Of a stretch of 59,059 nucleotides of DNA, positions 9,696-20,134 are shown piece by piece. Within the stretch, counting starts at the first letter, position 1, and the number at the start of each line of letters is the position of its first letter. The notes beneath the pieces were generated by a model. That model saw only the letters and a list, made by a program, of their open reading frames with translations, was not told the DNA's origin and did no database searches. Source of the stretch: Haemophilus sp. CCUG 60358 (GTDB lineage Bacteria > Pseudomonadota > Gammaproteobacteria > Enterobacterales > Pasteurellaceae); assembly GCF_001679485.1 (NCBI RefSeq), contig NZ_LZOZ01000007.1, positions 1 through 59,059 of the forward strand. Reading direction: 5' to 3'. A program made the position numbers and the translations under genes.

Positions 9696-10241
9696 TTATT
9701 TTTTCTTAGGTGCTAACACCATTACTGCTTGGCGACCTTCTAATTTACCCGGTGCAGATTCCACTACTGAAATGTCAGCCAAATCATTTTTAACGCGTTC
9801 TAACACGTCTAAACCGATATCTTGGTGAGCCATTTCACGACCACGGAAACGTACAGTAATTTTCGCTTTATCGCCATCTTCTAAGAAACGGATTAAGCTA
9901 CGTAATTTAACTTGGTAGTCACCTTCATCAGTACCTGGACGGAATTTAATTTCCTTCACTTGTACAACTTTTTGCTTTTTCTTCTGTTCTTTTGCAGTTT
10001 TACTCTTTTCATAGAGGAACTTGCCGTAGTTCATAATACGACAAACCGGTGGTTCGGCATTCGGACTGATCTCAACTAAATCAAGCGCTGCTTGTTCTGC
10101 CATATCTAAGGCCTGTTGAATTGATACAATCCCCGCTTGTTCACCATCTTGGTCAATCAAACGAACTTCTTTTACTCGAATTTCATCGTTAATGCGATTC
10201 GGGCGGTTAGCTGCCGGAGCTTTTTTTACGGTTTTGATAAT
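9696..10241 (-). CDS. infC: Translation initiation factor IF-3 (AUU start)
   Basis: Binds the 30S subunit and proofreads start codon selection. Similarity to the family extends upstream of any ATG: the frame reads [18 protein letters not shown] before the first usable common start codon. The only well-placed start is ATT at 10241-10239, 5 bases after AGGA (a following ATC at 10238 is also in frame). E. coli infC also starts with AUU, which lets IF-3 repress its own translation. The 181-residue product has [39 protein letters not shown] and the C-terminal VLAPKKK. Confidence 0.94.
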   Translation of the reverse strand: MIKTVKKAPAANRPNRINDEIRVKEVRLIDQDGEQAGIVSIQQALDMAEQAALDLVEISPNAEPPVCRIMNYGKFLYEKSKTAKEQKKKQKVVQVKEIKFRPGTDEGDYQVKLRSLIRFLEDGDKAKITVRFRGREMAHQDIGLDVLERVKNDLADISVVESAPGKLEGRQAVMVLAPKKK

Positions 10242-10383
10242 GTTATTCCTTCTATTTATTTAAGATAAAACCCACTGCATTTAAAACAGAAGATTTCTTC
10301 AATCATTTGCTATAAAAACAAACAAAAAACGGGCAAAATTTTATAGCATTTGCCACGTTTATGCAACAAGGATTTCTATTCCT

Positions 10384-11202
10384 TTAAATATCAGTGGTTA
10401 AAGCACTTATTTCAGCTGAAATACTCTCTCCAAATTGAAGCAATTTTTCTAATCTTGCGGTTTCAATACATACCATTGTTCTATACCCTTCTGGTTGCAT
10501 CGCACTTGGTGTTTTTTCCCAAGGATTCCATAGCACAATTGAATCTGCATGATGGTGTGTAATTTGAATATGTCGATTAAATGCATTATCCACTAAGAAT
10601 GTTTTATCTTCCTCTAATGTATAAATACAATCCACACCTTGTTCTATTCTGCGTGTTGAAGGAACGTCTGTATGTTTACCTTGTAATGAGTCATAGCAAC
10701 GACTTGGTAAATTTTGGACTTCAATTTGTGAAATATCACCAATATTAAAATAACTGTGTAATGCCGCTTGAGCTGGTTCTTGCCCTAAATGCGTTAAAGT
10801 CATTGTGCATTTATCGGTAAATTCCATTTTCATTTTGGCTTCAATCACACCATATTCAGAAAAGAGCGAAAATTCTAACCGCACTTTATTAGCTTGGAGA
10901 TCATAATCACTTAATTGCCACAAACGTAAACGCGCTGTACCGTGTGAAGGTTGTTTAAGGCCTCCAAACCAAGGGTAACAAATCGGCACACCGCCGCGAA
11001 TTGCCACACCTTGTGTGAAAGGTTCAATCTCACTTAACCAAAAAATCTCCTGCTCTTCCCCTTTAGGTTGCCAATTTAATAGCTGCGCCCCTTGTAATGC
11101 AATTCGAGCTGAACCTACGGAGTGATTTAAGATTAAAACAGGAATTTCATTGATATGTTCTAACGTTAATTCTGGTGTTAATTGTTGAATTTGAGCTGTC
11201 AT
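10384..11202 (-). CDS. yeaD: D-hexose-6-phosphate mutarotase (YeaD family, aldose 1-epimerase fold)
   Basis: Interconverts anomers of glucose 6-phosphate and related sugars. The 272-residue beta-sandwich protein carries AQLLNWQPKGEEQEIFWLS, AIRGGVPICYPWFGGL and LHSYFNIGDISQIEV; the histidine and glutamate residues of the epimerase active site are likely those in SHGTARL, HSYF and CIETARLE. It lies between thrS and infC, breaking the E. coli order thrS-infC; 142 bases separate it from infC. Substrate is inferred from family membership. Confidence 0.9.
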   Translation of the reverse strand: MTAQIQQLTPELTLEHINEIPVLILNHSVGSARIALQGAQLLNWQPKGEEQEIFWLSEIEPFTQGVAIRGGVPICYPWFGGLKQPSHGTARLRLWQLSDYDLQANKVRLEFSLFSEYGVIEAKMKMEFTDKCTMTLTHLGQEPAQAALHSYFNIGDISQIEVQNLPSRCYDSLQGKHTDVPSTRRIEQGVDCIYTLEEDKTFLVDNAFNRHIQITHHHADSIVLWNPWEKTPSAMQPEGYRTMVCIETARLEKLLQFGESISAEISALTTDI

Positions 11203-11274
11203 ATTCGTCTCCTTGTGATAAGTCTATTATATAGAAGAAAGAGAGACTTGAGTTTATTTTTATACCGTGAATAT

Positions 11275-11307
11275 AAAAAAACCGCACATCAAAGTGCGGT
11301 CATTTTT
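11275..11307 (-). terminator. thrS terminator (uptake-sequence pair)
   Basis: ACCGCAC (11281-11287) and GTGCGGT (11294-11300) form a stem followed on the minus strand by TTTTTTT. It lies 22 bases past the thrS stop, so thrS appears to end separately from yeaD. Confidence 0.85.
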
Positions 11308-11329
11308 AATTAAGATTTTAAAGAATTAA

Positions 11330-13261
11330 TTACTCTTCACCCAATAATTTCAACTCACGTTGTCTTACTTGGGATTTTAAGATTTCAGCAAATTCTTCAA
11401 TCGTGAAAGTACCTAAATCAGCACCTTTACGGGTACGTACAGCCACTTTGCCTTCTGCGATTTCTTTATCACCGCAAACAAGCATATAAGGCACGCGACG
11501 TAAGGTATGTTCGCGGATCTTGAAGCCAACTTTTTCATTACGTAAATCAGCTTTAACTCGTAATCCCGCATCAGATAGTTGTTTCACCACTTTTTGCACG
11601 TAATCAGCTTGACTATCCGTAATATTCATCACAATCGCTTGGACCGGTGCTAACCATGCAGGGAAGAAACCCGCATATTCTTCAGTAATGATACCGATGA
11701 AACGCTCAATCGAACCTAAAATCGCACGGTGAATCATAACGGGTGTGCGACGATCGTTATCTTCTGCCACATAAGACGCATTTAGACGACCTGGTAATGC
11801 GAAGTCTAATTGGATAGTACCGCATTGCCATTCACGATCTAAGCAGTCACGTAATGCAAACTCAATTTTCGGACCGTAGAATGCGCCTTCACCTTCTTGA
11901 ATTTCATATTCAAGACCGTTATGTGCTAATGCTGCTGCAAGACCTGCTTCTGCACGATCCCACATATCATCTGCACCGATACGTTTTTCAGGACGAGTAG
12001 ATAATTTTACCTGAATATTTTGGAAACCGAACGTGCTGTAAATGTCGTAAACCATTTTGATACAGCTGGTTACTTCACTTTCAATTTGGTCTTCAGTACA
12101 GAAAATGTGTGCATCATCTTGAGTGAAGCCACGTACACGCATTAAACCGTGTAAAGAACCCGATGGTTCGTTACGGTGACAAGAACCAAATTCCGCCATA
12201 CGGATTGGTAAATCACGGTAAGATTTCAAACCTTGATTGAAGATTTGGACGTGTCCTGGGCAGTTCATTGGTTTAATCGCATATTCACGGTTTTCTGATT
12301 GTGTAGTAAACATCAAATCGCCGTAGTTTTGCCAGTGACCTGTTTTTTCCCATAACACACGGTCCATCATGAACGGACCTTTCACTTCTTGATAATCGTA
12401 TTCTTTTAATTTAGTACGTACGAAGGTTTCCAATTCACGGAAAATTGTCCAACCATCGTTATGCCAGAACACCATACCCGGTGCTTCTTCTTGCATATGA
12501 TATAAATCTAACGCTTTACCGATTTTACGGTGGTCACGTTTTGCCGCTTCTTCTAAGCGAGTTAAGTATTCCGCTAATTGTTTTTTATCTGCCCAAGCCG
12601 TACCGTAGATACGTTGTAACATTTTATTTTTGCTATCACCACGCCAGTACGCACCTGCAACTTTCATTAATTTGAAGTGTTGGCAGAAACGCATATTTGG
12701 CACATGTGGTCCACGACACATATCAATGTATTCTTCGTGATGATAAAGCGCAGGCGTTGCGGTACGTTCGATATTTTCATCTAAGATAGCCATTTTGTAT
12801 GGCTCACCGCGTTTTTCAAAAGTATCTCTTGCTTCTTGCCAGCTTACCGGAGTTTTGATGACGTCATAATTGGTTTTCGCCAATTCAAGCATACGTTTTT
12901 CGATAGCATCAATGTCTTCTTGCGTTAAAGAACGGTCTAAATCCACGTCATAATAGAAGCCATTTTCAATCGTTGGACCGATTGCCATTTTGACATCTGG
13001 GAATAATTGTTTGATTGCGTGACCGAGCAAGTGTGCGCAAGAGTGACGAATAATTTCTAAACCGTCTTCATCTTTTGCTGTAATAATTTCAAGGTTAGCA
13101 TCTTCATTGATGATGTCACAGGCATCACGACGTTCGCCGTTTACACGGCCAGCGATGGTTGCTTTGGCAAGACCGGCTCCGATATCTTGAGCCACTTCTA
13201 ACACAGAAACTGGACGATCAAATTCACGTTTAGAACCGTCCGGCAAAGTAATAATAGGCAT
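11330..13261 (-). CDS. thrS: Threonyl-tRNA synthetase
   Basis: Charges tRNA-Thr and edits mis-charged serine. The 643-residue protein shows the N-terminal TGS domain ([20 protein letters not shown]), the editing domain with [13 protein letters not shown], the class II catalytic core with the zinc-ligand region [10 protein letters not shown] and [18 protein letters not shown], the HIFC segment, and a C-terminal anticodon-binding domain (from about residue 535). Length equals E. coli ThrS (642). TAAGGAAAAATT precedes the ATG. The leader contains a tRNA-like operator, so translation is probably autoregulated. Confidence 0.98.
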   Translation of the reverse strand: MPIITLPDGSKREFDRPVSVLEVAQDIGAGLAKATIAGRVNGERRDACDIINEDANLEIITAKDEDGLEIIRHSCAHLLGHAIKQLFPDVKMAIGPTIENGFYYDVDLDRSLTQEDIDAIEKRMLELAKTNYDVIKTPVSWQEARDTFEKRGEPYKMAILDENIERTATPALYHHEEYIDMCRGPHVPNMRFCQHFKLMKVAGAYWRGDSKNKMLQRIYGTAWADKKQLAEYLTRLEEAAKRDHRKIGKALDLYHMQEEAPGMVFWHNDGWTIFRELETFVRTKLKEYDYQEVKGPFMMDRVLWEKTGHWQNYGDLMFTTQSENREYAIKPMNCPGHVQIFNQGLKSYRDLPIRMAEFGSCHRNEPSGSLHGLMRVRGFTQDDAHIFCTEDQIESEVTSCIKMVYDIYSTFGFQNIQVKLSTRPEKRIGADDMWDRAEAGLAAALAHNGLEYEIQEGEGAFYGPKIEFALRDCLDREWQCGTIQLDFALPGRLNASYVAEDNDRRTPVMIHRAILGSIERFIGIITEEYAGFFPAWLAPVQAIVMNITDSQADYVQKVVKQLSDAGLRVKADLRNEKVGFKIREHTLRRVPYMLVCGDKEIAEGKVAVRTRKGADLGTFTIEEFAEILKSQVRQRELKLLGEE

Positions 13262-13274
13262 AATTTTTCCTTAT

Positions 13275-13368
13275 ACAGTGGTCGCCCATACGAAAGGCAA
13301 CATGCAAATAATGATTAAAAACAAACCGCACTTTCATTCACTCCCACTATCGAGCAAACCAAGTGCGG
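13275..13368 (-). promoter_or_regulatory. thrS translational operator with tRNA-Thr anticodon-like hairpin
   Basis: On the minus strand, 7-bp arms (13295-13301 and 13281-13287, including G-U pairs) enclose a 7-nt loop UUCGUAU. The loop reads exactly like an anticodon loop with U33, anticodon CGU and A37. The CGU lies at -31 to -29 from the thrS ATG; in E. coli the anticodon-like CGU of operator domain 2 is at about -32 to -30. Further 5' a second long hairpin has 8-bp arms 13326-13333 and 13361-13368 made from uptake sequences, in the place of E. coli domain 4. ThrRS binding would block ribosomes. Confidence 0.8.
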
Positions 13369-13521
13369 CGGAGAATTTTAGCACTTTCCACCACACTTGT
13401 TAATATCTCGCTGAATTCTTTCCAATGAGTAAACAATGATTTTCCTGATAGCTACTTTATCTATTCAAAATTTCCGATAAAATGACCGCACTTTTGACAA
13501 ACACCAATTAAAGGAAACTCT

Positions 13522-14103
13522 ATGAACGTATTAGTATTGAAATCAAGCATCCTTGCAGATCACTCTCAAAGTAATAAATTAGCCGATTATACCATTGAAA
13601 AATTAAAAGAACACAACATTGTGGTGCGTGATTTAGCAGCGCAACCCCTTCCCCATTTTGATGCAACAGCTGCAACAGCAGTACGTGGCGAACCTAAAAC
13701 AGCAGAAGAAAATGCACTTTTAGCTTTATCTGATGAGTTAGTGGCTGAATTAAAAGCAGCAGATATTATCGTAATTGGTGCGCCAATGTATAACTTAGGC
13801 ATCCCAACACAACTTAAATCTTACTTTGATTTTATCGCTCGCCCTCGTGTGACTTTCCAATACACCGCAAATGGTCCTGAAGGTTTACTTCAAGGTAAAA
13901 AAGCGATTGTATTAGCGAGCTTTGGTGGTATGTATGATGAAAACAACAATGTGACAAATTATTTAAAAGCGATTTTAGGTTTTGTTGGCATTACCGATGT
14001 TCAGTTTGCTTATGCAAAAGGTATCGGATTAGGTGCTGAAGCGATTGAAAACGCACAACGTTCAGCAAGAAATAAAATTGATGAGATCGTTGCTTCTCTC
14101 TAA
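13522..14103 (+). CDS. azoR: FMN-dependent NADH:azoreductase / quinone reductase AzoR
   Basis: Flavodoxin-fold enzyme that reduces quinones and azo compounds with NADH in the cytoplasm. The 193-residue protein begins [20 protein letters not shown], where SSILxxxSQS is the FMN phosphate loop. It has [26 protein letters not shown] and [13 protein letters not shown], closely following E. coli AzoR (201 residues). AAAGGAAACTCT precedes the ATG. It is divergent from thrS and has its own terminator before the trp operon. Confidence 0.96.
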   Translation: MNVLVLKSSILADHSQSNKLADYTIEKLKEHNIVVRDLAAQPLPHFDATAATAVRGEPKTAEENALLALSDELVAELKAADIIVIGAPMYNLGIPTQLKSYFDFIARPRVTFQYTANGPEGLLQGKKAIVLASFGGMYDENNNVTNYLKAILGFVGITDVQFAYAKGIGLGAEAIENAQRSARNKIDEIVASL

Positions 14104-14126
14104 TCACTGAATCTACTTCTTCTATT

Positions 14127-14162
14127 AAGCCATTTTGAGATATACCTCTAAATGGCTTTTTT
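14127..14162 (+). terminator. azoR terminator
   Basis: AAGCCATTT (14127-14135) pairs with AAATGGCTT (14150-14158), followed by TTTTT. It isolates azoR from the trp promoter downstream. Confidence 0.85.
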
Positions 14163-14246
14163 CTAATCAACTTCCTCTATTTTTAATATCTTTGGTTAAA
14201 AATTAAAAAAATATTGTAAAATCACGCCAATTTTTTGATTATTTTC

Positions 14247-14280
14247 TTGACTTATGCACCATGTACTAGTTTAATAGTGC
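14247..14280 (+). promoter_or_regulatory. trp operon promoter with TrpR-type operator
   Basis: -35 TTGACT (14247-14252), a 17-base spacer and -10 TTTAAT (14270-14275). The sequence GTACTAGTTTAATAGTGC (14263-14280) overlaps the -10 box and matches the E. coli trp operator core GAACTAGTTAACTAGTAC at 14 of 18 positions. This indicates tryptophan-dependent repression by TrpR. The start site would fall near 14282, about 24 bases before trpE, which leaves no room for a leader peptide or attenuator. Confidence 0.85.
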
Positions 14281-14305
14281 AAAAGTTCAGAATACAGGAT
14301 TGACT

Positions 14306-15856
14306 ATGAAAAATACCCCTTTTATTGCGGTGACCTCTCAACCGGTTCCCTATCATGCCGACACCACCGCTATTTTTAATACGCTTTGCCAACAGAACTC
14401 AAATTCTCTTCTCCTCGACTCTGCAGAAATTGGTAACAAAAATAGCTTACAAAGTCTTATTCTAATTAATGCGGCCGTTAAAATTACTTGCTTAGGCAAT
14501 CAAGTGACATTTAGAGCACTAAATGCGAACGGTAAACAAATGTTAAAAGAAATTCATCCAGTGTTAAGCCAACTCGGTACTGTAAGTACGGTCAATTTTG
14601 ACAATGAATTTTCTGTACAATTTGCGCCGCTCGATAATCAATTAGATGAAGACAGTAAATTACAAGCTGCCACAATTTTTGATGGACTTCGTGTCATTTC
14701 TAACCATTATCAACATAGCAGTACGCCAGTCTTTTTAGGTGGTTTATTTGCTTATGATTTGGTGGCAAATTTTATTCCAATGCAAGGTGTTGAATTAAAA
14801 GATGATGGTATTCACTGCCCGGACTACAGTTTCTATCTTGCGGAAAACTTAATCACCATCGATCACCAAAGCCAACAAGCCACCTTAAAAAGCTTTTGCT
14901 TTAGCCAAGAAGAACAAGTGGAAGTCGCAAAAACGGCACTTTCTATTGCACAAAAATTAAGAAATATTGATGGCGTACTTTCCATTAAAGCGGCAAGTGA
15001 TGAGGTCAGTACCAACTTTGAAGATCCTGAATTTATCGGCATTGTAAAAGCATTAAAACATCATATTAATATTGGTGATGTGTTCCAAATTGTACCATCT
15101 CGCCGTTTTTCATTAGCTTGCCCGAATACCCTTGCGAGCTACGCACAATTAAAACTTAACAATCCAAGTCCTTACATGTTCTACATGAACGATGAGGATT
15201 TCATTTTATTCGGTGCATCACCAGAAAGTGCGTTGAAATATGCGCCGGACAATCGCCAATTAGAAATTTATCCAATTGCAGGTTCTCGTCCACGTGGGTT
15301 TGATGCCCATGGTAATATTGACCCAGAATTAGATGCACGTTTGGAATTAGAATTGCGTCTTGATCATAAAGAACAAGCTGAACATTTAATGTTGGTAGAT
15401 TTAGCCCGTAATGACATTGCTCGCGTGTGCCAAAGCGGTACACGTAAAGTCGCCGAATTAATGCAAGTGGATCGCTATTCGCACATCATGCATTTGGTTT
15501 CTCGCGTGGTAGGTAAACTTCGTCCTGAACTTGATGCCTTACACGCTTATCAAGCTTGTATGAATATGGGCACTTTAACTGGTGCGCCTAAAATTAAAGC
15601 GATGCAGTTAATCTATCAATTTGAACAGCAAAAACGCCACAGCTACGGTGGTGCGGTCGGCTATCTTACATCTGATGGTCGTTTTGATACCTGTATCGTG
15701 ATTCGTTCTGCTTTTGTACAAAATGGCATTGCCCATATTCAAGCCGGCTGTGGCGAAGTATTGGATTCAGATCCACAAATGGAAGCGGATGAAACTCGCC
15801 ATAAAGCAGCTGCAGTGCTTAAAGCTATCAAACAAATTAATACCCAAGCAAAATAA
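14306..15856 (+). CDS. trpE: Anthranilate synthase component I TrpE
   Basis: Makes anthranilate from chorismate and ammonia supplied by TrpG. The 516-residue protein has the N-terminal tryptophan-feedback motif LLLDSAEIGNKNSLQS and the chorismate-binding core with IGDVFQIVPSRRF, YMFYMNDEDFILFGASPES, PIAGSRPRG, DLARNDIARVC and GTLTGAPKIKAM. The ATG at 14306 was chosen, with AGGA upstream; a TTG six bases earlier is also in frame. First gene of the operon; trpG starts 12 bases later. Feedback inhibition by tryptophan is expected from the conserved motif. Confidence 0.97.
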   Translation: MKNTPFIAVTSQPVPYHADTTAIFNTLCQQNSNSLLLDSAEIGNKNSLQSLILINAAVKITCLGNQVTFRALNANGKQMLKEIHPVLSQLGTVSTVNFDNEFSVQFAPLDNQLDEDSKLQAATIFDGLRVISNHYQHSSTPVFLGGLFAYDLVANFIPMQGVELKDDGIHCPDYSFYLAENLITIDHQSQQATLKSFCFSQEEQVEVAKTALSIAQKLRNIDGVLSIKAASDEVSTNFEDPEFIGIVKALKHHINIGDVFQIVPSRRFSLACPNTLASYAQLKLNNPSPYMFYMNDEDFILFGASPESALKYAPDNRQLEIYPIAGSRPRGFDAHGNIDPELDARLELELRLDHKEQAEHLMLVDLARNDIARVCQSGTRKVAELMQVDRYSHIMHLVSRVVGKLRPELDALHAYQACMNMGTLTGAPKIKAMQLIYQFEQQKRHSYGGAVGYLTSDGRFDTCIVIRSAFVQNGIAHIQAGCGEVLDSDPQMEADETRHKAAAVLKAIKQINTQAK

Positions 15857-15868
15857 GGACGATAAATT

Positions 15869-16453
15869 ATGGCTAATATTCTCTTTTTAGATAATTTCGA
15901 TTCATTCACTTATAACTTAGTGGATCAATTCCGTGTGCTTGGGCATAACGTAAAAATTTATCGTAATGACACCAATTTAGAACAAGTGGTACAAGAGGCA
16001 TTAAATACACCGAATACGATTCTTGCGCTCTCACCAGGGCCTGGTACTCCGGCAGAAGCTGGGATCTTGCTCCCGCTCATTGAACGTTTAAAAAATGATG
16101 TGCCAATTATTGGGATTTGCTTAGGCCATCAAGCGCTTATTCAAGCCTTTGGTGGAGAGGTTGTACATGCAGGCGAAGTATTACATGGTAAAGTATCGCG
16201 CATTCAACACGATAACCAAGCCATGTTCAAAGATATTGCCAACCCAATGCCTGTGGCACGTTATCACTCTTTAATGGGTAAAAATCTGCCTGACGAATTT
16301 ATTGTCAATGCCGATTACAATGGTATCGTGATGGCAATTCGTCATAAAACCTTGCCAATCTGTGCTTTCCAATTCCATCCAGAAAGCATCCTTACTGTGC
16401 AAGGTTCGAAATTATTACAACAATCTGTGGAATGGTTATTAAACAGAGATTAA
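15869..16453 (+). CDS. trpG: Anthranilate synthase component II TrpG (glutamine amidotransferase)
   Basis: Releases ammonia from glutamine for TrpE. The 194-residue class I amidotransferase begins LFLDNFDSFTYNLVDQF and has the oxyanion loop LSPGPGTP, nucleophile cysteine in GICLGHQA, and the His-Glu pair in FQFHPESI. It stands alone rather than fused to TrpD as in E. coli. AAGGACGATAAATT precedes the start. Confidence 0.97.
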   Translation: MANILFLDNFDSFTYNLVDQFRVLGHNVKIYRNDTNLEQVVQEALNTPNTILALSPGPGTPAEAGILLPLIERLKNDVPIIGICLGHQALIQAFGGEVVHAGEVLHGKVSRIQHDNQAMFKDIANPMPVARYHSLMGKNLPDEFIVNADYNGIVMAIRHKTLPICAFQFHPESILTVQGSKLLQQSVEWLLNRD

Positions 16454-16849
<396 letters not shown>

Positions 16850-16860
16850 GGGATGATATT

Positions 16861-17862
16861 ATGCAAACGGCTCAATTATTAGAACAACTTTACAACGGAA
16901 AAACACTTAATAAAGAAGAGAGTGCGGTCATTTTTAACGCTATTATGCAAGGCGAACTGAATAACGAACAAATCGCTGCCATGCTGATTGCGTTAAAAGT
17001 ACGTGGAGCTACTATCGATGAATTAAGTGGTGCGGTATCGGCCTCCTTGCAAAATGCCAAATCATTCCCTCGCCCTGACTACCCTTTTGCGGATATTGTA
17101 GGTACTGGTGGTGATGGTCAAAACACGATTAATATTTCTACGGCGAGTGCTATTGTTGCAGCCTCTATGGGAACCAAAGTAGCCAAACACGGTAACCGTA
17201 GCGTATCAAGTAAATCAGGTGCCAGTGATGTATTAACTGCTCTCGGGGTGAATGTCAACGTCACGCCAGAACAAGCTCGTCAAGCACTTGATGATATTGG
17301 GGTATGTTTCTTATTTGCTCAACAATATCACAGTGGGTTTAAACATGTTGCCCCTGTTCGTGCGGCATTAAAAACACGTACGCTTTTTAATATTTTAGGT
17401 CCATTAATCAATCCAGCTCGCCCAACTTATCATTTGCTTGGCGTGTATGCCCCTGAATTAGTAAAAACCTATGCAGAAACTGCTGTTGCATTAGGTCATC
17501 AACATACTTTTGTTGTGCATGGTGCAGGTCTTGATGAAGTCGCTGTACACGGTGAAACTCAAGTGGCTGAAATTAAAAACGGCAAAATTGACTACTTCAC
17601 CTTAACACCTGAAGATTTTGGTTTAAAAACACAATCTTTAGAAAGTTTACGTGGTGGCGAACCGCAAGAAAATGCCCAATATCTGACCGCACTTTTGCAA
17701 GGTAAAGGTAAAGCTGAACACGCTAATGCGGTAGCGGCGAATGTGGCATTATTGTTGAAATTATTTGGTCATGATGACTTAAAACAAAATGTTCAAAATG
17801 TATTGGCTCATCTTGCATCAGGCAAAGCGTTTTATACATTACAACATTTAACAAGATATTAA
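16861..17862 (+). CDS. trpD: Anthranilate phosphoribosyltransferase TrpD
   Basis: Transfers phosphoribosyl from PRPP to anthranilate. The 333-residue protein has the PRPP-binding [14 protein letters not shown], the [21 protein letters not shown] block and [17 protein letters not shown], and [14 protein letters not shown] near the C-terminal half. It is a stand-alone TrpD, not a TrpGD fusion. An uptake-sequence core lies within the coding region. Spacing to the preceding orf is 11 bases and to trpC 41. Confidence 0.97.
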   Translation: MQTAQLLEQLYNGKTLNKEESAVIFNAIMQGELNNEQIAAMLIALKVRGATIDELSGAVSASLQNAKSFPRPDYPFADIVGTGGDGQNTINISTASAIVAASMGTKVAKHGNRSVSSKSGASDVLTALGVNVNVTPEQARQALDDIGVCFLFAQQYHSGFKHVAPVRAALKTRTLFNILGPLINPARPTYHLLGVYAPELVKTYAETAVALGHQHTFVVHGAGLDEVAVHGETQVAEIKNGKIDYFTLTPEDFGLKTQSLESLRGGEPQENAQYLTALLQGKGKAEHANAVAANVALLLKLFGHDDLKQNVQNVLAHLASGKAFYTLQHLTRY

Positions 17863-17903
17863 GATAAAGGCTGATTTGATAAGCCACAATAAGAAGAAAT
17901 ATT

Positions 17904-19340
17904 ATGATCATGCAAGATTTCACCAAACCAATTGACTCTGCGACGGTACTGCAAAAAATCGTCTTAGACAAAGCACAATGGGTTAAAGCAAAGGAAGCTG
18001 AATTTCCGCTTTCACAATTTAAAGAAAACATTCAAAAATCTGACCGCTCTTTCTATGATGCGTTGGCTAAAGGCACACATCAAAAGCCCGCTTATATTTT
18101 GGAATGTAAGAAAGCGTCCCCTTCTAAAGGATTAATTCGTAATGAATTTAATTTAGATGAAATCGCCAATGTGTATAAGCATTACGCATCAGCTGTTTCA
18201 GTGCTAACGGATGAGAAATACTTCCAAGGTAAATTTGACTATTTGCCGCAAGTACGTGACGTTGTCTCACAACCTGTATTGTGCAAAGATTTTATGATCA
18301 GCGAATATCAGGTTTATCTCGCGCGCCACTATCAAGCTGATGCTATTTTATTGATGCTTTCAGTGGTGAATGATGAAACCTATCGCATACTGGCTGATCT
18401 GGCGCATTCTCTTGGCATGGGCGTATTGACGGAAACCAGCAACGAAGAAGAGTTTGAGCGTGCCCTTGCATTAGGTGCAAAAATTATCGGAGTTAACAAT
18501 CGTAATCTTCACGATCTCACTGTTGATTTAAACCGCGTAGTAGAACTTACACAAAAATATGCCGATCGTATCCCCGCTGATGCACGTATTATCAGCGAAT
18601 CAGGGATTTATAATCACAGTCAAATTCGTGATTTGCAAAAAGTGGCACATGGCTTTTTAATCGGCAGCAGCCTAATGGGTAGTGCAGATTTAAATAATGC
18701 GGTACGTGAAGTTATTTTTGGCGAAAATAAAGTATGCGGTTTAACTCGCACGCAAGATGTCAAAGAGGTTTACGCAAACGGGGCATTATACGGTGGTTTA
18801 ATTTTCGTCGAACATTCAAAACGCTGTGTGAGCCTACGTCAAGCCCAAGAATTAGTGACAGCATCACCACTTCGTTTTGTTGGCGTATTCCAGAATCAAG
18901 AGATTGATTTTATTGTAAAAATCGCTAAACAATTGCAGCTTTATGCTGTTCAGCTACACGGTTCAGAAACTGCTGAATTTATTACCGCACTTCGTCACCA
19001 ACTGCCTGAGGAAACTCAAATTTGGAAAGCCATTTCAGTCGATACTGAGGCAGAAAGTGCGGTTGATTTTACGGATGATTTAAATATCGCACGCTATATT
19101 TTCGATAGCCAATCTGCTAATCAACAGGGTGGCACAGGAAAAACCTTTAATTGGTCACTCATTCCTGAAAACTTGAAACACAAAATTATTTTGGCTGGTG
19201 GCATTTCACCCGACAATATTGAACAAGCTATTAAGCAAGGTTGCCTAGGGGTTGATCTCAATTCTGGTGTAGAAACTGCCGCTGGCGTAAAAGATAGTGA
19301 AAAAGTGCGGTCAGTTTTTAAGACGATTTTGTCAAATTAA
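17904..19340 (+). CDS. trpC: Bifunctional indole-3-glycerol-phosphate synthase / phosphoribosylanthranilate isomerase TrpCF
   Basis: Two TIM barrels in one 478-residue chain carry out successive steps of tryptophan synthesis. The first (about residues 1-265) has [20 protein letters not shown] sequence ([13 protein letters not shown]), [26 protein letters not shown] and ISESGIY. The second (about 270-478) opens with [11 protein letters not shown] and has YAVQLHGSE and [10 protein letters not shown]. The fusion matches E. coli TrpC. Either of two nearby ATGs (17904 or 17910) may be the start; GAAGAAAT lies upstream. Confidence 0.97.
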   Translation: MIMQDFTKPIDSATVLQKIVLDKAQWVKAKEAEFPLSQFKENIQKSDRSFYDALAKGTHQKPAYILECKKASPSKGLIRNEFNLDEIANVYKHYASAVSVLTDEKYFQGKFDYLPQVRDVVSQPVLCKDFMISEYQVYLARHYQADAILLMLSVVNDETYRILADLAHSLGMGVLTETSNEEEFERALALGAKIIGVNNRNLHDLTVDLNRVVELTQKYADRIPADARIISESGIYNHSQIRDLQKVAHGFLIGSSLMGSADLNNAVREVIFGENKVCGLTRTQDVKEVYANGALYGGLIFVEHSKRCVSLRQAQELVTASPLRFVGVFQNQEIDFIVKIAKQLQLYAVQLHGSETAEFITALRHQLPEETQIWKAISVDTEAESAVDFTDDLNIARYIFDSQSANQQGGTGKTFNWSLIPENLKHKIILAGGISPDNIEQAIKQGCLGVDLNSGVETAAGVKDSEKVRSVFKTILSN

Positions 19341-19363
19341 TCTGATTGCTAAGGGGAAGCATT

Positions 19364-20122
19364 ATGCAAAGAACAGCGTTAGTAACCGGCGCAACTGCCG
19401 GATTTGGTGCGGCTATTTGTCGCACACTCATTGAAAATGGCTATCGTGTAATTGGCACGGGGCGTCGTGTAGCTCGTTTAGAACAATTACAGCAAGAATT
19501 AGGTGAAAACTTCCACTTTCTTGCCTTTGATATTTCAGATCGCCAAGCAACAGAAGATGCTTTCCATTCCCTTCCCGCTAATTGGCAACCCATTGATTTA
19601 TTGGTGAATAATGCAGGTTTAGGATTAGGCTTAGAAAGTGCAGATAAAGCGAGTTTAGACGATTGGATGCAAATGATTGATACCAATATTAAAGGACTCG
19701 TCACCATCACTCGTCTTGTATTACCACAAATGGTTGAACGCAATTCAGGTCATATTATTAATTTAGGCTCAATTGCAGGTACTTATCCTTACCCAGGTGG
19801 CAACGTATACGGTGGCACTAAAGCTTTTATTAAACAATTTAGTTTAAATCTTCGAGCCGATCTTGCTGGTACACAAATTCGCGTGTCCAATGTTGAGCCC
19901 GGTCTTTGTGGTGGAACTGAATTTTCGAATGTCCGCTTTAAAGGTGATGATGCCCGAGCTAAAAAACTCTATGAAAATGTAGAATATGTCAGTCCACAAG
20001 ATATTGCTAATATTGTTCTATGGCTCAATCAACAACCTGAACATGTCAATATTAATCGCATTGAAGTGATGCCTACTGCACAAACCTTTGCACCACTTAA
20101 TGTCGCAAGAATTCAAAAATAA
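19364..20122 (+). CDS. ydfG: Short-chain dehydrogenase YdfG (3-hydroxy acid / malonic semialdehyde reductase)
   Basis: NADP-dependent SDR. The 252-residue protein starts MQRTALVTGATAGFGAAICR, where TGATAGFG is the nucleotide-binding loop, followed by NNAG and the catalytic Ser-Tyr-Lys set in GSIAGTYPYPGGNVYGGTK. The E. coli homolog oxidises L-allo-threonine and serine and reduces malonic semialdehyde. The ATG at 19364 follows AAGGGGAAG; an upstream TTG was rejected. It sits between trpC and trpB with short gaps, so it rides on the trp transcript. Confidence 0.95.
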   Translation: MQRTALVTGATAGFGAAICRTLIENGYRVIGTGRRVARLEQLQQELGENFHFLAFDISDRQATEDAFHSLPANWQPIDLLVNNAGLGLGLESADKASLDDWMQMIDTNIKGLVTITRLVLPQMVERNSGHIINLGSIAGTYPYPGGNVYGGTKAFIKQFSLNLRADLAGTQIRVSNVEPGLCGGTEFSNVRFKGDDARAKKLYENVEYVSPQDIANIVLWLNQQPEHVNINRIEVMPTAQTFAPLNVARIQK

Positions 20123-20134
20123 CAAGGAAATATT

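Noticed and set aside
14282..14305. trp leader peptide and attenuator
   Set aside because: Only about 24 bases separate the predicted start site from trpE, with no Trp codons or alternative hairpins.
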